NCBI GenBank assembly: GCA_004556705.1
Contig: SFGA01000023.1
Location: 1-28,366, forward strand
Direction: 5' to 3'
Origin: Ruminococcus sp.
GTDB taxonomy: Bacteria; Bacillota; Clostridia; Oscillospirales; Acutalibacteraceae
DNA: 28,366 nucleotides
Shown: positions 13,083 to 23,000 of the stretch, in pieces
How the letters are laid out: every line of letters starts with the position of its first letter
Numbering within the stretch: position 1 is the stretch's first letter
Made by a program: the position numbers and the translations under genes
The notes under the pieces: generated by a model
The model's database searches: none
What the model was told of the DNA's origin: nothing
Seen by the model: the letters and a program-made list of their open reading frames with translations, nothing else

Positions 13083-15164
13083 TCAGTCTTTCTTAGTTCT
13101 TTCACTGATAATCTTCTCAGCTATGCTCTTCGGAACCGGCTTATAACCGTCGGGTTCCATAACATACTGTCCACGTCCCTGAGTCTGTGAACGGAGGTCT
13201 GTTGCATAACCGAACATCTCTGCAAGCGGAACTCTTGCATTGATCTGCTTGAGGCCTGAACGGTCCTCGAAGCCCTGAATTTCACCACGGCGAGCGATAA
13301 GATTGCCCTGTACGGTGCCGAAGTATTCATCGGGAACGATGACAACAACCTTCATGATGGGCTCAAGAAGAATCGGGTCTGCAAGTCTTGCAGCTTCCTT
13401 GAATGCCATTGAACCAGCAATCTTAAACGCCATTTCCGAAGAGTCGACTTCGTGGTAAGAACCGTCGTAAAGAGTAACTTTAACGTCAACAACGGGGTAG
13501 TTTGCAAGTACACCTGAGTTCAATGCGCCCTGGATACCCTGATCAACAGGTCCGATAAATTCCTTCGGAATCTTACCGCCGACAACAGCGTTAACGAACT
13601 CATAGCCCTTACCGGGTTCGTTGGGCTCAAGTATGATCTTAACGTGACCGTACTGACCGGAACCGCCCGACTGGCGCTTGTACTTGGTTTCGTGGTCAAC
13701 CTTCTTGCGGATGGTTTCCTTGTAAGCAACCTGAGGCTTACCTACGTTAGCCTCAACCTTGAATTCACGAAGAAGTCTGTCAACGATAATTTCAAGGTGA
13801 AGCTCGCCCATACCTGCGATAATGGTCTGACCTGTTTCTTCATCTGTATAGCACTTGAAGGTGGGGTCCTCTTCAGCAAGCTTCTGAAGGCCGATACCCA
13901 TCTTCTCCTGTCCTGCCTTAGTCTTGGGCTCGATAGCTACACGGATAACCGGATCCGGGAATTTCATTGACTCAAGAACAATCGGGTACTTCTCGTCGCA
14001 GAGTGTATCACCTGTTGTTGTATTCTTGAGGCCTACGACAGCGGCAATGTCGCCTGCGTAAACTGTCTCAATGTCCTCTCTGTGGTTAGCGTGCATCTGA
14101 AGGATACGACCCATTCTCTCTCTGGTGTTCTTAACAGAGTTATAAACGGTTGTACCTGCGTTTACAGTACCCGAGTAAACTCTGAAGAAGCAGAGCTTAC
14201 CAACGAAGGGGTCTGTTGCTATCTTAAATGCAAGAGCTGAAAAAGGCTCTGAATCTGATGAATGTCTCTGCTCCTCTTCATCGGTATCGGGGTTTATGCC
14301 CTTGATAGACTCGATGTCTGTGGGAGCCGGCATGAAGTCAACGATAGCGTCGAGGAGAGGCTGAACACCCTTGTTACGGTAAGCTGTACCGCAGCAAATC
14401 GGAACCATCTCGTTGGCAATAGTAGCCTTACGGATAACCTTCTTAATTTCCTCAACTGTCGGCTCAACGCCTTCAAAATATTTCTCCATGAGTTCATCAT
14501 CCTGCTCAACGACTGACTCGATAAGCTGTGAACGGTACTTAGCAGCAAGCTCCTTCATATCGTCCGGAATTTCCTCACGGCGAACGTCTTTACCGAGGTC
14601 ATCATAATAAACCTCAGCGTCGTTATTGATAAGGTCAATAATACCCTTAAAGGTAGCCTCAGCACCTATCGGGAGCTGAATCGGAACAGCGTTGCAGTTG
14701 AAACGCTCCTTGACCATATCAAGAACTCTGTAGAAATCAGCACCCATGATGTCCATCTTATTAACGAAAATCATTCTGGGTACTTTGTATTCGTCAGCCT
14801 GACGCCAAACGGTCTCAGACTGAGGCTCAACACCGCCCTTTGCGCACAAAACGGTAACAGAACCGTCAAGTACACGAAGCGAACGCTGAACTTCAACTGT
14901 GAAGTCAACGTGGCCGGGAGTGTCGATTATATTGATACGATGATTCTTCCAGAAGCAGGTGGTAGCAGCGGAAGTGATGGTAATACCTCTCTCCTGCTCC
15001 TGAGCCATCCAGTCCATGGTAGCGTCGCCGTCGTGTGTCTCACCTAATTTGTGGTTAACACCCGTGTAAAACAAAATTCTTTCTGTTGTAGTTGTTTTAC
15101 CGGCGTCGATATGAGCCATGATACCAATATTTCTTGTTTTTTCAAGAGATACCTTTCTCGGCAT
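13083..15164 (-). CDS. fusA: translation elongation factor EF-G
   Basis: 693 residues, the normal EF-G length. It is the GTPase that drives tRNA-mRNA translocation and, with RRF, ribosome recycling. G1 is AHIDAGKT at 17-24, switch I carries ERGITIT near 58-64, G3 is DTPGH at 81-85 and G4 is NKMD at 135-138. Domains II-V are complete, with the domain IV loop near GGKIPKEFIGPVDQGIQ. ATG 15164 (MPRKVSLEKT) is chosen because GGAGG lies five bases upstream, and the ATG at 15176 lies before that site. It sits between rpsG (48-base gap) and tuf in classical str-operon order. It has the long canonical EF-G1 form and none of the features of the shorter paralogues. Confidence 0.98.
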   Translation of the reverse strand: MPRKVSLEKTRNIGIMAHIDAGKTTTTERILFYTGVNHKLGETHDGDATMDWMAQEQERGITITSAATTCFWKNHRINIIDTPGHVDFTVEVQRSLRVLDGSVTVLCAKGGVEPQSETVWRQADEYKVPRMIFVNKMDIMGADFYRVLDMVKERFNCNAVPIQLPIGAEATFKGIIDLINNDAEVYYDDLGKDVRREEIPDDMKELAAKYRSQLIESVVEQDDELMEKYFEGVEPTVEEIKKVIRKATIANEMVPICCGTAYRNKGVQPLLDAIVDFMPAPTDIESIKGINPDTDEEEQRHSSDSEPFSALAFKIATDPFVGKLCFFRVYSGTVNAGTTVYNSVKNTRERMGRILQMHANHREDIETVYAGDIAAVVGLKNTTTGDTLCDEKYPIVLESMKFPDPVIRVAIEPKTKAGQEKMGIGLQKLAEEDPTFKCYTDEETGQTIIAGMGELHLEIIVDRLLREFKVEANVGKPQVAYKETIRKKVDHETKYKRQSGGSGQYGHVKIILEPNEPGKGYEFVNAVVGGKIPKEFIGPVDQGIQGALNSGVLANYPVVDVKVTLYDGSYHEVDSSEMAFKIAGSMAFKEAARLADPILLEPIMKVVVIVPDEYFGTVQGNLIARRGEIQGFEDRSGLKQINARVPLAEMFGYATDLRSQTQGRGQYVMEPDGYKPVPKSIAEKIISERTKKD

Positions 15165-15212
15165 AATATCCTCCATTGCCGAATTACTCGGCGTAAAAAT
15201 TCTCCGGTAAAA

Positions 15213-15683
15213 TTACCATCTGAAATGTGCAAAAGCTTTGTTAGCTTCAGCCATTCTGTGTGTTTCTTCACGCTTCTTGAATGCTGCGCCGGTCTCATTG
15301 ACTGCGTCAAGGATCTCGTTAGCAAGTCTTTCCTTCATCGTTCTCTCTGAACGTGAACGTGCATAAAGCGTGATCCAACGGAGTCCCAAAGTCTGTCTTC
15401 TCTCGGGACGTACTTCCATCGGAACCTGATAAGTTGCACCGCCTACACGGCGAGCTTTAACTTCGAGAACAGGCATAACATTTTCCATTGCAGCGTCAAA
15501 AACCTCCAACGGTTCTTTACCTGTTTTCTCAGCGATAATGTCGAATGCGTCGTAAACGATCTTCTGGGCAACACCCTTCTTACCGTCGAGCATAACGCTG
15601 TTGATAAGCCTTGTTACAAGCTTTGAATTGTAAAGCGGATCCGGCAAAACGTCACGTTTTGCAATCTGGCCTCTTCTTGGCAC
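15213..15683 (-). CDS. rpsG: 30S ribosomal protein S7
   Basis: 156 residues from GTG 15683 (PRRGQIAKRDVLPDPLYNSK), exactly the usual length. S7 nucleates the head of the 30S subunit by binding the 3' major domain of 16S rRNA and lines the E site. The conserved KVGGATYQVP-type segment appears as RVGGATYQVPMEVRPERR, and the C-terminus NKAFAHFRW is typical. The GTG is chosen because AAGGAGGG lies seven bases upstream. The in-frame ATG at 15701 overlaps that site and would give an atypical N-terminus. It lies 157 bases after rpsL, an unusually wide gap that holds an extended -10 promoter. S7 is the autoregulator of the str operon in E. coli. No matching target is identified here. Confidence 0.97.
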   Translation of the reverse strand: MPRRGQIAKRDVLPDPLYNSKLVTRLINSVMLDGKKGVAQKIVYDAFDIIAEKTGKEPLEVFDAAMENVMPVLEVKARRVGGATYQVPMEVRPERRQTLGLRWITLYARSRSERTMKERLANEILDAVNETGAAFKKREETHRMAEANKAFAHFRW

Positions 15684-15780
15684 TTCGCTTCCCTCCTTCA
15701 TAGTAATGATATCATAGGTACTCTGGTGACAAAACCCGTGGTGTCAATGCAAAGAGGCATATAAATATATATATACACCA

Positions 15781-15789
15781 ATTATAGCA
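15781..15789 (-). promoter_or_regulatory. extended -10 promoter before rpsG
   Basis: On the minus strand TGCTATAAT (15789-15781) fits the extended -10 consensus TGNTATAAT. No good -35 box lies at 16-18 bases. It would give an rpsG-fusA-tuf transcript with a leader of about 90 bases, independent of rpsL. Confidence 0.5.
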
Positions 15790-15840
15790 TTTGACTGAAT
15801 TGGTAGATTCTGTCTGTTGATAATTTAAGGTCTGACTACC

Positions 15841-16263
15841 TTATTTTTTTGCGCCCTTGGGTCTCTTTGCGCCGTACTTGGAACGACTCTGCATTCTTCC
15901 GTTAACGCCCTGTGTATCGAGTGTACCACGGATAATATGGTAACGAACACCGGGGAGATCCTTAACACGGCCGCCTCTGATAAGAACAACTGAGTGTTCC
16001 TGAAGGTTGTGGCCTACGCCCGGGATGTAAGCAGAAACTTCGATTCCGTTAGTGAGACGAACTCTGGCAAGCTTACGAAGAGCTGAGTTAGGCTTTTTAG
16101 GTGTATCTGTCTTAACAACAGTACAAACACCTCTCTTCTGAGGAGAAGCGTTATCAGTCATAACGTTCTTCTTAGAGTTAAGTCCCTTACCGAGAGCAGG
16201 AGCCTTTGACTTCTTCTCGACAGTATCTCTTCCGTTGCGTACAAGCTGGTTAAAGGTTGGCAT
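15841..16263 (-). CDS. rpsL: 30S ribosomal protein S12
   Basis: 140 residues, close to the roughly 138 of Bacillus S12. It includes the N-terminal KAPALGKGLNSKKN segment usual in Bacillota. S12 lies at the decoding centre and controls fidelity. The two streptomycin-relevant loops have the wild-type lysines (TPKKPNSALRK and GGRVKDLPGVRYH), so no streptomycin-resistance substitution is visible. The C-terminus ends in the usual basic RSKYGAKRPKGAKK. ATG 16263 has GGAGGTG seven bases upstream. It is the first gene of rpsL-rpsG-fusA-tuf, with its own promoter (16357-16386) and a leader containing two hairpins. Confidence 0.98.
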   Translation of the reverse strand: MPTFNQLVRNGRDTVEKKSKAPALGKGLNSKKNVMTDNASPQKRGVCTVVKTDTPKKPNSALRKLARVRLTNGIEVSAYIPGVGHNLQEHSVVLIRGGRVKDLPGVRYHIIRGTLDTQGVNGRMQSRSKYGAKRPKGAKK

Positions 16264-16274
16264 TTTTTCACCTC

Positions 16275-16335
16275 CGATAAAAAATTATGACACAATGTGT
16301 CAGCAAAACAAACACTATCGATTAAAATAGTGTTT
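16275..16335 (-). promoter_or_regulatory. two terminator-like hairpins in the rpsL leader
   Basis: On the minus strand AAACACTA/TAGTGTTT (16335-16328 with 16317-16310) is followed by GTTTTG. After that TGACACA-T-TGTGTCA (16302-16288) is followed by TAATTTTTTATC, directly before the rpsL ribosome binding site. Both lie downstream of the putative rpsL promoter. They may be a weak rpoC terminator, an attenuator of the str operon, or simply secondary structure around the 5' end. Confidence 0.45.
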
Positions 16336-16356
16336 ATTTTGCTCACACAACCAAAG

Positions 16357-16386
16357 ATTTTAACATTAAAAACCTTCGGTTGTCAA
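16357..16386 (-). promoter_or_regulatory. str operon (rpsL) promoter
   Basis: On the minus strand TTGACA (16386-16381), an 18-base spacer and TAAAAT (16362-16357) lie just after the rpoC stop and about 94 bases before rpsL. This suggests that rpsL-rpsG-fusA-tuf can be transcribed separately from rpoBC. Confidence 0.7.
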
Positions 16387-16400
16387 GCATTATTTAATTT

Positions 16401-19400
16401 TTAGTCATTTATTTCTTCTTCGGACTCAGTTGAAGCGGTATAAACTTTCTCGTTTTCTACCTCGCTGTAACAGCGCATACCTGTTCCCGAGGGAAGAAGC
16501 TTACCGATGATAACGTTCTCTTTAAGTCCCATAAGGTTATCGACCTTACCCTTGATAGCTGCGTCGGTAAGAACTCTTGTCGTCTCCTGGAAGGAAGCTG
16601 CCGACATAAAGGAGCTTGTAGCCAACGAAGCCTTTGTGATACCGAGAAGCACGGGCTCGCAAACAGGCTCGATGAACTCTTCGCCCTTTGCCTCACATTC
16701 CTGCTTAGCCTTTCTCATCTCGATAGTAAAGTCAACCTTTTCAACCTGCTCGCCGGGGAGGAAGTGGGTTGAGCCGGGCTCTTCTACCTTGAGCTTTCTC
16801 ATCATCTGACGAACGATTACCTCGATATGCTTATCGTTGATGTCAACACCCTGCATACGGTAAGTTCTCTGAACTTCCTTGATAAGATAATCGTGAACCG
16901 CATGGACACCGTTGATAGCAAGTATGTCGTGCGGATTTGGAGAACCCTCTGTAAGAGCTGTGCCCTTCTTAACATAAATGGGGTTGCCGTTTTCGTCGGT
17001 GTCCACATTGAATTTCTTACGGTAGCCGTAAGGAATAAGATATGATTTTTCGTCGCCCGTCTCGTCATTTGTAATAACGATATGCTCGTTTCTCTTGATT
17101 TCTCTGAACGAAAGACGTCCGTCGATTTCGGATAGGATAGCAAGCGTCTTGGGCTTTCTTGCCTCGAACAATTCCTCGACACGGGGAAGACCCTGTGTGA
17201 TATCCTGACTCGAAGCGACACCGCCGGTGTGGAAGGTACGCATTGTAAGCTGTGTACCGGGCTCACCGATTGACTGAGCTGCGATAATACCGACAGCCTC
17301 GCCGACCGTAACGGGTTTGCCTGTTGCAAGGTTTGAGCCGTAGCACTTGATACATACACCGTGTTCGGATTCACAAGTAAGAAGTGAACGAATCTTAATT
17401 TTTCTGTCTGCAGGATTCTCTCTTGCGTTGACAACATCTGCAACGATTTTAGCGTCAGCCTCGGACATCATCTTGTCCTTCGACATAATAACTTCGCCGT
17501 TTTCGTCTGTCAAATCCTCAAGCAAGAAACGACCTGTAAGTCTCTCCTGAAGGCTCTCGATAAGCTCCTTGCCCTCCATAATATCGTAAACCTCGATACC
17601 GTCGTGGCAATGGCAATCCTCTTCACGAATGATAACATCCTGTGAAACGTCAACAAGACGACGTGTAAGGTAACCAGAGTCAGCTGTACGAAGAGCTGTA
17701 TCGGCAAGACCTTTACGAGCACCACGGGATGAAATGAAGTATTCAAGTACGTTAAGTCCCTCACGGTAGTTAGCACGAATCGGAACTTCGATGACCTTAC
17801 CTGATGTATTGGCGATAAGACCACGCATACCTGCCAACTGACGAAGCTGTGAGTCAGAACCACGGGCACCCGAGTCAACCATCATATAAATCGGATTGTA
17901 CTTACCGAGGTTATCTTTAAGACCGGAAGCAACGTCGTTTGTGCATTTTTCCCAAACCTTAATAACTTTCTGACTTCTCTCGCTGTTACTGATAAGACCG
18001 AGATTGTAGTTAGCCGAAATCTTATCAATCTTTGCATCAGCCTCTTTAAGAAGCTCTGCCTTATAAGGAGGAATTACTGCGTCGCAAACAGCAACGGTAA
18101 TACCTGATTTTGTCGAATATTTGTAACCCTGTGCCTTGATAGCGTCAAGCACCTGAGAAGAAACGTTTACGCCGTGAACCTTGATACATTTATCAATGAT
18201 TTTACCGAGCGTTTTCTTGTTGACAAGGAAGTCAACCTCAAGCTTGAACGCATTTGCGGGATCGCTTCTGTCAACGAAGCCGAGGTCCTGCGGAATGGGT
18301 GTGTTGAAGATTATCTTACCGAGAGTTGTCTCAACAAGCTGTGAAACCGACTCGCCGTTAATCTCCTTGGTCATTCTGACCTTTATCTTTGAATGAAGAC
18401 CGATATAGCCCTCATCATAAGCCATTGTAGCCTCATCAACCGTTGAGAACACCTTGCCCTCACCGGGTTCGCCGTCTTTATCCATTGTAAGATAGTACGA
18501 ACCGAGGATCATATCCTGTGTAGGTACGGTTACGGGTTTACCGTCTGACGGTTTAAGGAGGTTATTGGCAGCAAGCATAAGAAGTCTTGCCTCAGCTTGA
18601 GCCTCAGCCGAAAGCGGAACGTGAACAGCCATCTGGTCACCGTCGAAGTCGGCGTTAAACGCTGTACAAGCAAGGGGATGAAGCTTAATTGCTCTACCCT
18701 CAACAAGAACCGGCTCAAATGCCTGAATACCGAGTCTGTGAAGTGTGGGAGCACGGTTAAGCATTACCGGGTGTCCCTTGATAACAACTTCGAGAGCATC
18801 CCAAACCTCGGGATTAGCACGTTCAACCATCTTTCTTGCAGACTTTATGTTTCCTGTAACACCCGTCTCAACAAGACGCTTCATAACGAAGGGCTTGAAC
18901 AATTCAAGAGCCATTTCCTTAGGAAGACCGCACTGGTACATCTTGAGCTCGGGTCCTACGACGATAACCGAACGTCCAGAATAGTCAACACGCTTACCGA
19001 GAAGGTTCTGACGGAAACGTCCCTGCTTACCTTTAAGCATATCGGAAAGAGATTTCAACGCTCTGTTGTTCGGACCTGTAACAGGTCTGCCTCTTCTGCC
19101 GTTGTCGATAAGTGCGTCAACAGCCTCCTGAAGCATTCTCTTTTCATTTCTGATGATAATGTCGGGAGCGCTCAGCTCAAGAAGCTTTTTAAGACGGTTG
19201 TTTCTGTTGATAACTCGTCTGTAAAGGTCGTTGAGGTCGGAGGTAGCAAATCTGCCGCCGTCAAGCTGAACCATAGGACGAATATCGGGGGGAATTACCG
19301 GAATGACGTCCAAAATCATCCACTCGGGACGGTTGCCCGACTGTCTGAACGCCTCTGCAACCTCAAGGCGCTTGAGAATTCTTGTCTTTTTCTGACCGCT

Positions 19401-19991
19401 TGCATCCTTAAGCTCTGCACGAAGGTCGTTTGAGAGCTTTTCAACGTCAATATCCGCAAGAAGCTCTTTGATAGCCTCTGCGCCCATACCTGCCTTGAAA
19501 TCGTCCTCATATTTCTCTCTCATATCGAGATATTCCTTCTCGGAGAGAATCTGATTCTTTTCAAGCTCGGTATCGCCGGGATCGGTAACTATATATCTTG
19601 AGAAATAGAGAACCTTTTCAAGGTCTCTGGGAGATATATCAAGGATAAGTCCCATTCTTGAGGGAATACCCTTGAAATACCAAATGTGAGAAACGGGAGC
19701 AACAAGCTCAATGTGTCCCATTCTCTCTCTTCTTACTTTAGCCTTTGTTATTTCAACGCCGCAGCGTTCGCATATTTTGCCTTTATAACGAACTCTTTTA
19801 TACTTTCCGCAGTAGCATTCCCAGTCCTTTGTGGGTCCGAAAATCTTTTCGCAGAAAAGTCCTTCTTTTTCGGGCTTTAACGTGCGGTAGTTAATTGTTT
19901 CGGGCTTCTTGACCTCTCCGTAAGACCACTCTCTGATCTGCTCGGGTGAGGCAAGGCCGATTTTAATTGACTCAAAGGTTATATTTTCCAT
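16401..19991 (-). CDS. rpoC: RNA polymerase beta' subunit
   Basis: 1196 residues, a normal Bacillota length. The N-terminal zinc ribbon uses C59, C61, C74 and C77 (CYCGK...CERC). The active-site magnesium loop NADFDGDQMAVHVP begins at 446. The second zinc site (CESEHGVCIKCYGSNLATG) and the following VGEAVGIIAAQSIGEPGTQL bridge/trigger region lie in the C-terminal third. The C-terminus ends in an acidic tail. It is the catalytic core of transcription together with RpoB. ATG 19991 has an AAGAAGG-type site somewhat far upstream. The gap from rpoB is 47 bases with no terminator, so the two genes should share a transcript. No disruption is visible. Confidence 0.98.
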   Translation of the reverse strand: MENITFESIKIGLASPEQIREWSYGEVKKPETINYRTLKPEKEGLFCEKIFGPTKDWECYCGKYKRVRYKGKICERCGVEITKAKVRRERMGHIELVAPVSHIWYFKGIPSRMGLILDISPRDLEKVLYFSRYIVTDPGDTELEKNQILSEKEYLDMREKYEDDFKAGMGAEAIKELLADIDVEKLSNDLRAELKDASGQKKTRILKRLEVAEAFRQSGNRPEWMILDVIPVIPPDIRPMVQLDGGRFATSDLNDLYRRVINRNNRLKKLLELSAPDIIIRNEKRMLQEAVDALIDNGRRGRPVTGPNNRALKSLSDMLKGKQGRFRQNLLGKRVDYSGRSVIVVGPELKMYQCGLPKEMALELFKPFVMKRLVETGVTGNIKSARKMVERANPEVWDALEVVIKGHPVMLNRAPTLHRLGIQAFEPVLVEGRAIKLHPLACTAFNADFDGDQMAVHVPLSAEAQAEARLLMLAANNLLKPSDGKPVTVPTQDMILGSYYLTMDKDGEPGEGKVFSTVDEATMAYDEGYIGLHSKIKVRMTKEINGESVSQLVETTLGKIIFNTPIPQDLGFVDRSDPANAFKLEVDFLVNKKTLGKIIDKCIKVHGVNVSSQVLDAIKAQGYKYSTKSGITVAVCDAVIPPYKAELLKEADAKIDKISANYNLGLISNSERSQKVIKVWEKCTNDVASGLKDNLGKYNPIYMMVDSGARGSDSQLRQLAGMRGLIANTSGKVIEVPIRANYREGLNVLEYFISSRGARKGLADTALRTADSGYLTRRLVDVSQDVIIREEDCHCHDGIEVYDIMEGKELIESLQERLTGRFLLEDLTDENGEVIMSKDKMMSEADAKIVADVVNARENPADRKIKIRSLLTCESEHGVCIKCYGSNLATGKPVTVGEAVGIIAAQSIGEPGTQLTMRTFHTGGVASSQDITQGLPRVEELFEARKPKTLAILSEIDGRLSFREIKRNEHIVITNDETGDEKSYLIPYGYRKKFNVDTDENGNPIYVKKGTALTEGSPNPHDILAINGVHAVHDYLIKEVQRTYRMQGVDINDKHIEVIVRQMMRKLKVEEPGSTHFLPGEQVEKVDFTIEMRKAKQECEAKGEEFIEPVCEPVLLGITKASLATSSFMSAASFQETTRVLTDAAIKGKVDNLMGLKENVIIGKLLPSGTGMRCYSEVENEKVYTASTESEEEIND

Positions 19992-20038
19992 TAAATTTTT
20001 ACCTTCTTCCTTAAAATCTGAACTGTGAGTTTACTCGG

Positions 20039-23000
20039 TTAAAATTCGTCGTCGTTGAATTCGTCGTCGTCAAACGAATCATCATCTGTGATATATTCGT
20101 TGAAAGCGTCCTCTCCGAGTTCTTTTTCTGCATCCTCATCCGTAACGTAGCCGTCATCGAGTGAAGCGTCGTTTACGTAGGACATATCCTCATTAGCAAC
20201 AACAGGAGTATCCATCTCATCATCAAAGTTTTGCTTAAGGTCAATTTCGTTGTTGTCCTTATCGAGAACTCTGATGTCAAGAGCGAGAGCCTGAAGCTCT
20301 TTAACAAGAACCTTGAACGATTCGGGAACACCGGGCTTCGGAATGTTCTGTCCCTTAACGATGGACTCATAGGTCTTAACTCTTCCGACAAGGTCGTCCG
20401 ACTTAACAGTAAGGATTTCCTGAAGAGTATAAGCAGCACCGTAAGCCTCAAGTGCCCAAACCTCCATCTCACCGAAACGCTGACCGCCGAACTGAGCTTT
20501 ACCGCCCAAGGGCTGCTGAGTAACAAGTGAGTAAGGACCTGTGGAACGTGCGTGGATTTTATCGTCTACAAGGTGGTGAAGCTTCAAGTAGTACATAATG
20601 CCGACAGTAACGGGGTTATCAAATTTAAGACCTGTTCTGCCGTCTGTAAGGATCGACTTACCGTCCTCACGGTAGCCTGCCTCACGAAGAGCATCTCTGA
20701 TGTCGGACTCGTGCGCACCGTCGAATACCGGTGTGGCAATCTTCTGTCCGAGCTTTCTGAATGCGAAGCCGAGGTGTACCTCAAGAACCTGTCCGATGTT
20801 CATTCGGGAAGGAACGCCCAACGGGTTAAGAACTATATCAAGCGGAGTACCGTCATCAAGGAACGGCATATCCTCCTGCGGAAGTATTCTCGAGACAACG
20901 CCCTTGTTACCGTGACGGCCTGCCATCTTATCGCCGACGGAGAGCTTTCTCTTCTGTGCAATATAACAGCGTACAACCTTATTGACACCGGGGCTTAATT
21001 CGTCCGAATTTTCTCTTGTGAAAACTTCAACGTCAACAACGATACCGTATTCGCCGTGAGGTACTTTAAGAGAAGTATCACGAACCTCTCTTGCTTTCTC
21101 GCCGAATATCGCTCTGAGAAGTCTTTCCTCGGCGGTAAGCTCTGTTTCGCCCTTAGGTGTAACCTTACCGACAAGAATGTCGCCCGAGTGAACCTCTGCG
21201 CCGACACGGATAATACCGTTTTCGTCAAGGTTTGCCAAAGCATCCTCGCCGACGTTCGGAATATCTCTTGTGATTTGCTCTGCGCCGAGCTTGGTATCTC
21301 TTGCTTCGATTTCAAATTCTTCTATGTGAACAGATGTATAAACATCATCACGAACAAGCTTTTCGTTGATAAGAACAGCGTCCTCGTAGTTATAGCCTTC
21401 CCAGGTCATAAATCCGATAAGAGCGTTCTTACCGAGTGAGATTTCGCCGTTTGAGGTTGCGGGACCGTCTGCGATAACCTGTCCCTCAGTAACCTCTTCG
21501 CCCTCAGAAACTATCGGGCGCTGGTTGATACATGTATCCTGGTTGGAGCGCATAAACTTAATAAGCTCATAGGTGTCAACGTCTCCGCCCTTGACTGCAA
21601 TTTCAATCTTCTGAGCGTCAACCTTGACAACCGTACCTGCACGCTTTGCGAGAATAACGGTACCCGAGTCAACGGCAGCCTTATATTCCATACCCGTTCC
21701 GACAATCGGAGAATCGGTTTTAAGAAGCGGAACTGCCTGCTTCTGCATGTTAGAGCCCATCAAAGCACGGTTTGCGTCGTCGTTTTCAAGGAACGGAATC
21801 ATTGCGGTAGCAACGGAAACAAGCATCTTGGGCGATACGTCCATATAGTCTGCGTCCGAAGCGTTGACCTCAAGGAATTCGTCTCTGAATCTTGCGGTAA
21901 CCTTTGAATTTACAAATCTGCCATTCTCGTCAAGGGGCTCGTTTGCCTGAGCAACAATGTAGTTATCCTCGACGTCGGCGGTCATATATTCAACCTCGTT
22001 AAGTACAACACCCGTTTCCTTATCAATCTTTCTGAAGGGAGCTTCGATAAAGCCGTACTTATTTATTTTTGCGAATGTAGCAAGGTAAGAGATAAGACCG
22101 ATGTTCGGACCTTCGGGAGTCTCAATCGGGCACATACGTCCGTAGTGAGAGTAGTGAACGTCTCGAACCTCAAATCCTGCACGGTCTCTCGAAAGACCGC
22201 CGGGGCCCAATGCGGAAAGTCTTCTCTTATGAGTAAGCTCCGACAAGGGGTTTGTCTGATCCATGAACTGTGAAAGCGGAGAAGAGCCGAAGAACTCCTT
22301 GATAGCCGCCATAACAGGTCTGATATTTATAAGAGCGGCGGGAGTAACCTTATCGGGCTCCTGTGCCTGAAGTGTCATTCTCTCCTTGACAACTCTTTCC
22401 ATTCTTGAGAAGCCGATTCTGAACTGATTCTGAAGAAGCTCGCCGACAGAACGGATACGTCTGTTGCCGAGGTGGTCGATGTCATCGGTAACACCTACGC
22501 CGCAAGCAATGCAGTTAAGGTAGTTGATGGAAGCCATAATATCGTCAATGATAATATGCTTCGGAATAAGGTCGTCGGCACGGTTAGCCATTTCCTCACG
22601 AAGTGCGTCCTTATCGTCGCCGCACTTGTTGAGAATTTCCTGAAGAACGGTAAAGCGAACCTTCTCGTTAATGCCGATTTCCTCAAGCTCGTCCTCAGTG
22701 AACATCGGAACATACTCACCGATGTCAACCATACCGTTTGAGTATACCTTAACTTCCTTGCCCTCGGAATCAACATAAGCGACGGTAACGCCCTCCTGCT
22801 CGATTCTGTATGCAAGCTCGGGAGTAATCATCTCGCCTGCGTCTGCAAGGATTTCGCCTGTAAGCTCGCTGATAACGGGCTGTGTAACCTTAAAGCCCTC
22901 AAGTCTTGAAGAAATGCCGAGCTTTTTATTGTATTTATATCTACCGACTCTTGAAAGGTCATAGCGTCTCGGGTCGAAGAACAAGCCGTCAAGATGAGCC

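Noticed and set aside
15706..15715. Perfect palindrome ATGATATCAT before rpsG
   Set aside because: Ten AT-rich bases, likely by chance, with no second copy nearby.
15841..16263. S12 appears longer than E. coli S12
   Set aside because: The extra N-terminal segment is normal for Bacillota S12. The length and residues are ordinary.
16349..16381. AACCAAAG/CTTCGGTT hairpin as rpoC terminator
   Set aside because: It has a 17-base loop, only 8 pairs with one G-U and no T-tract, and it overlaps the rpsL promoter. It is too weak to call a terminator.
18597..19433. 278-codon open frame opposite rpoC, and many others opposite rpoB, rpoC, fusA and tuf
   Set aside because: They are long shadow frames caused by biased codon use in highly expressed genes. 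They lack ribosome binding sites and known domains.
22200..22290. Possible rifampicin-resistance changes in rpoB
   Set aside because: The Q, D, H and S at the classical contact positions are all wild type.
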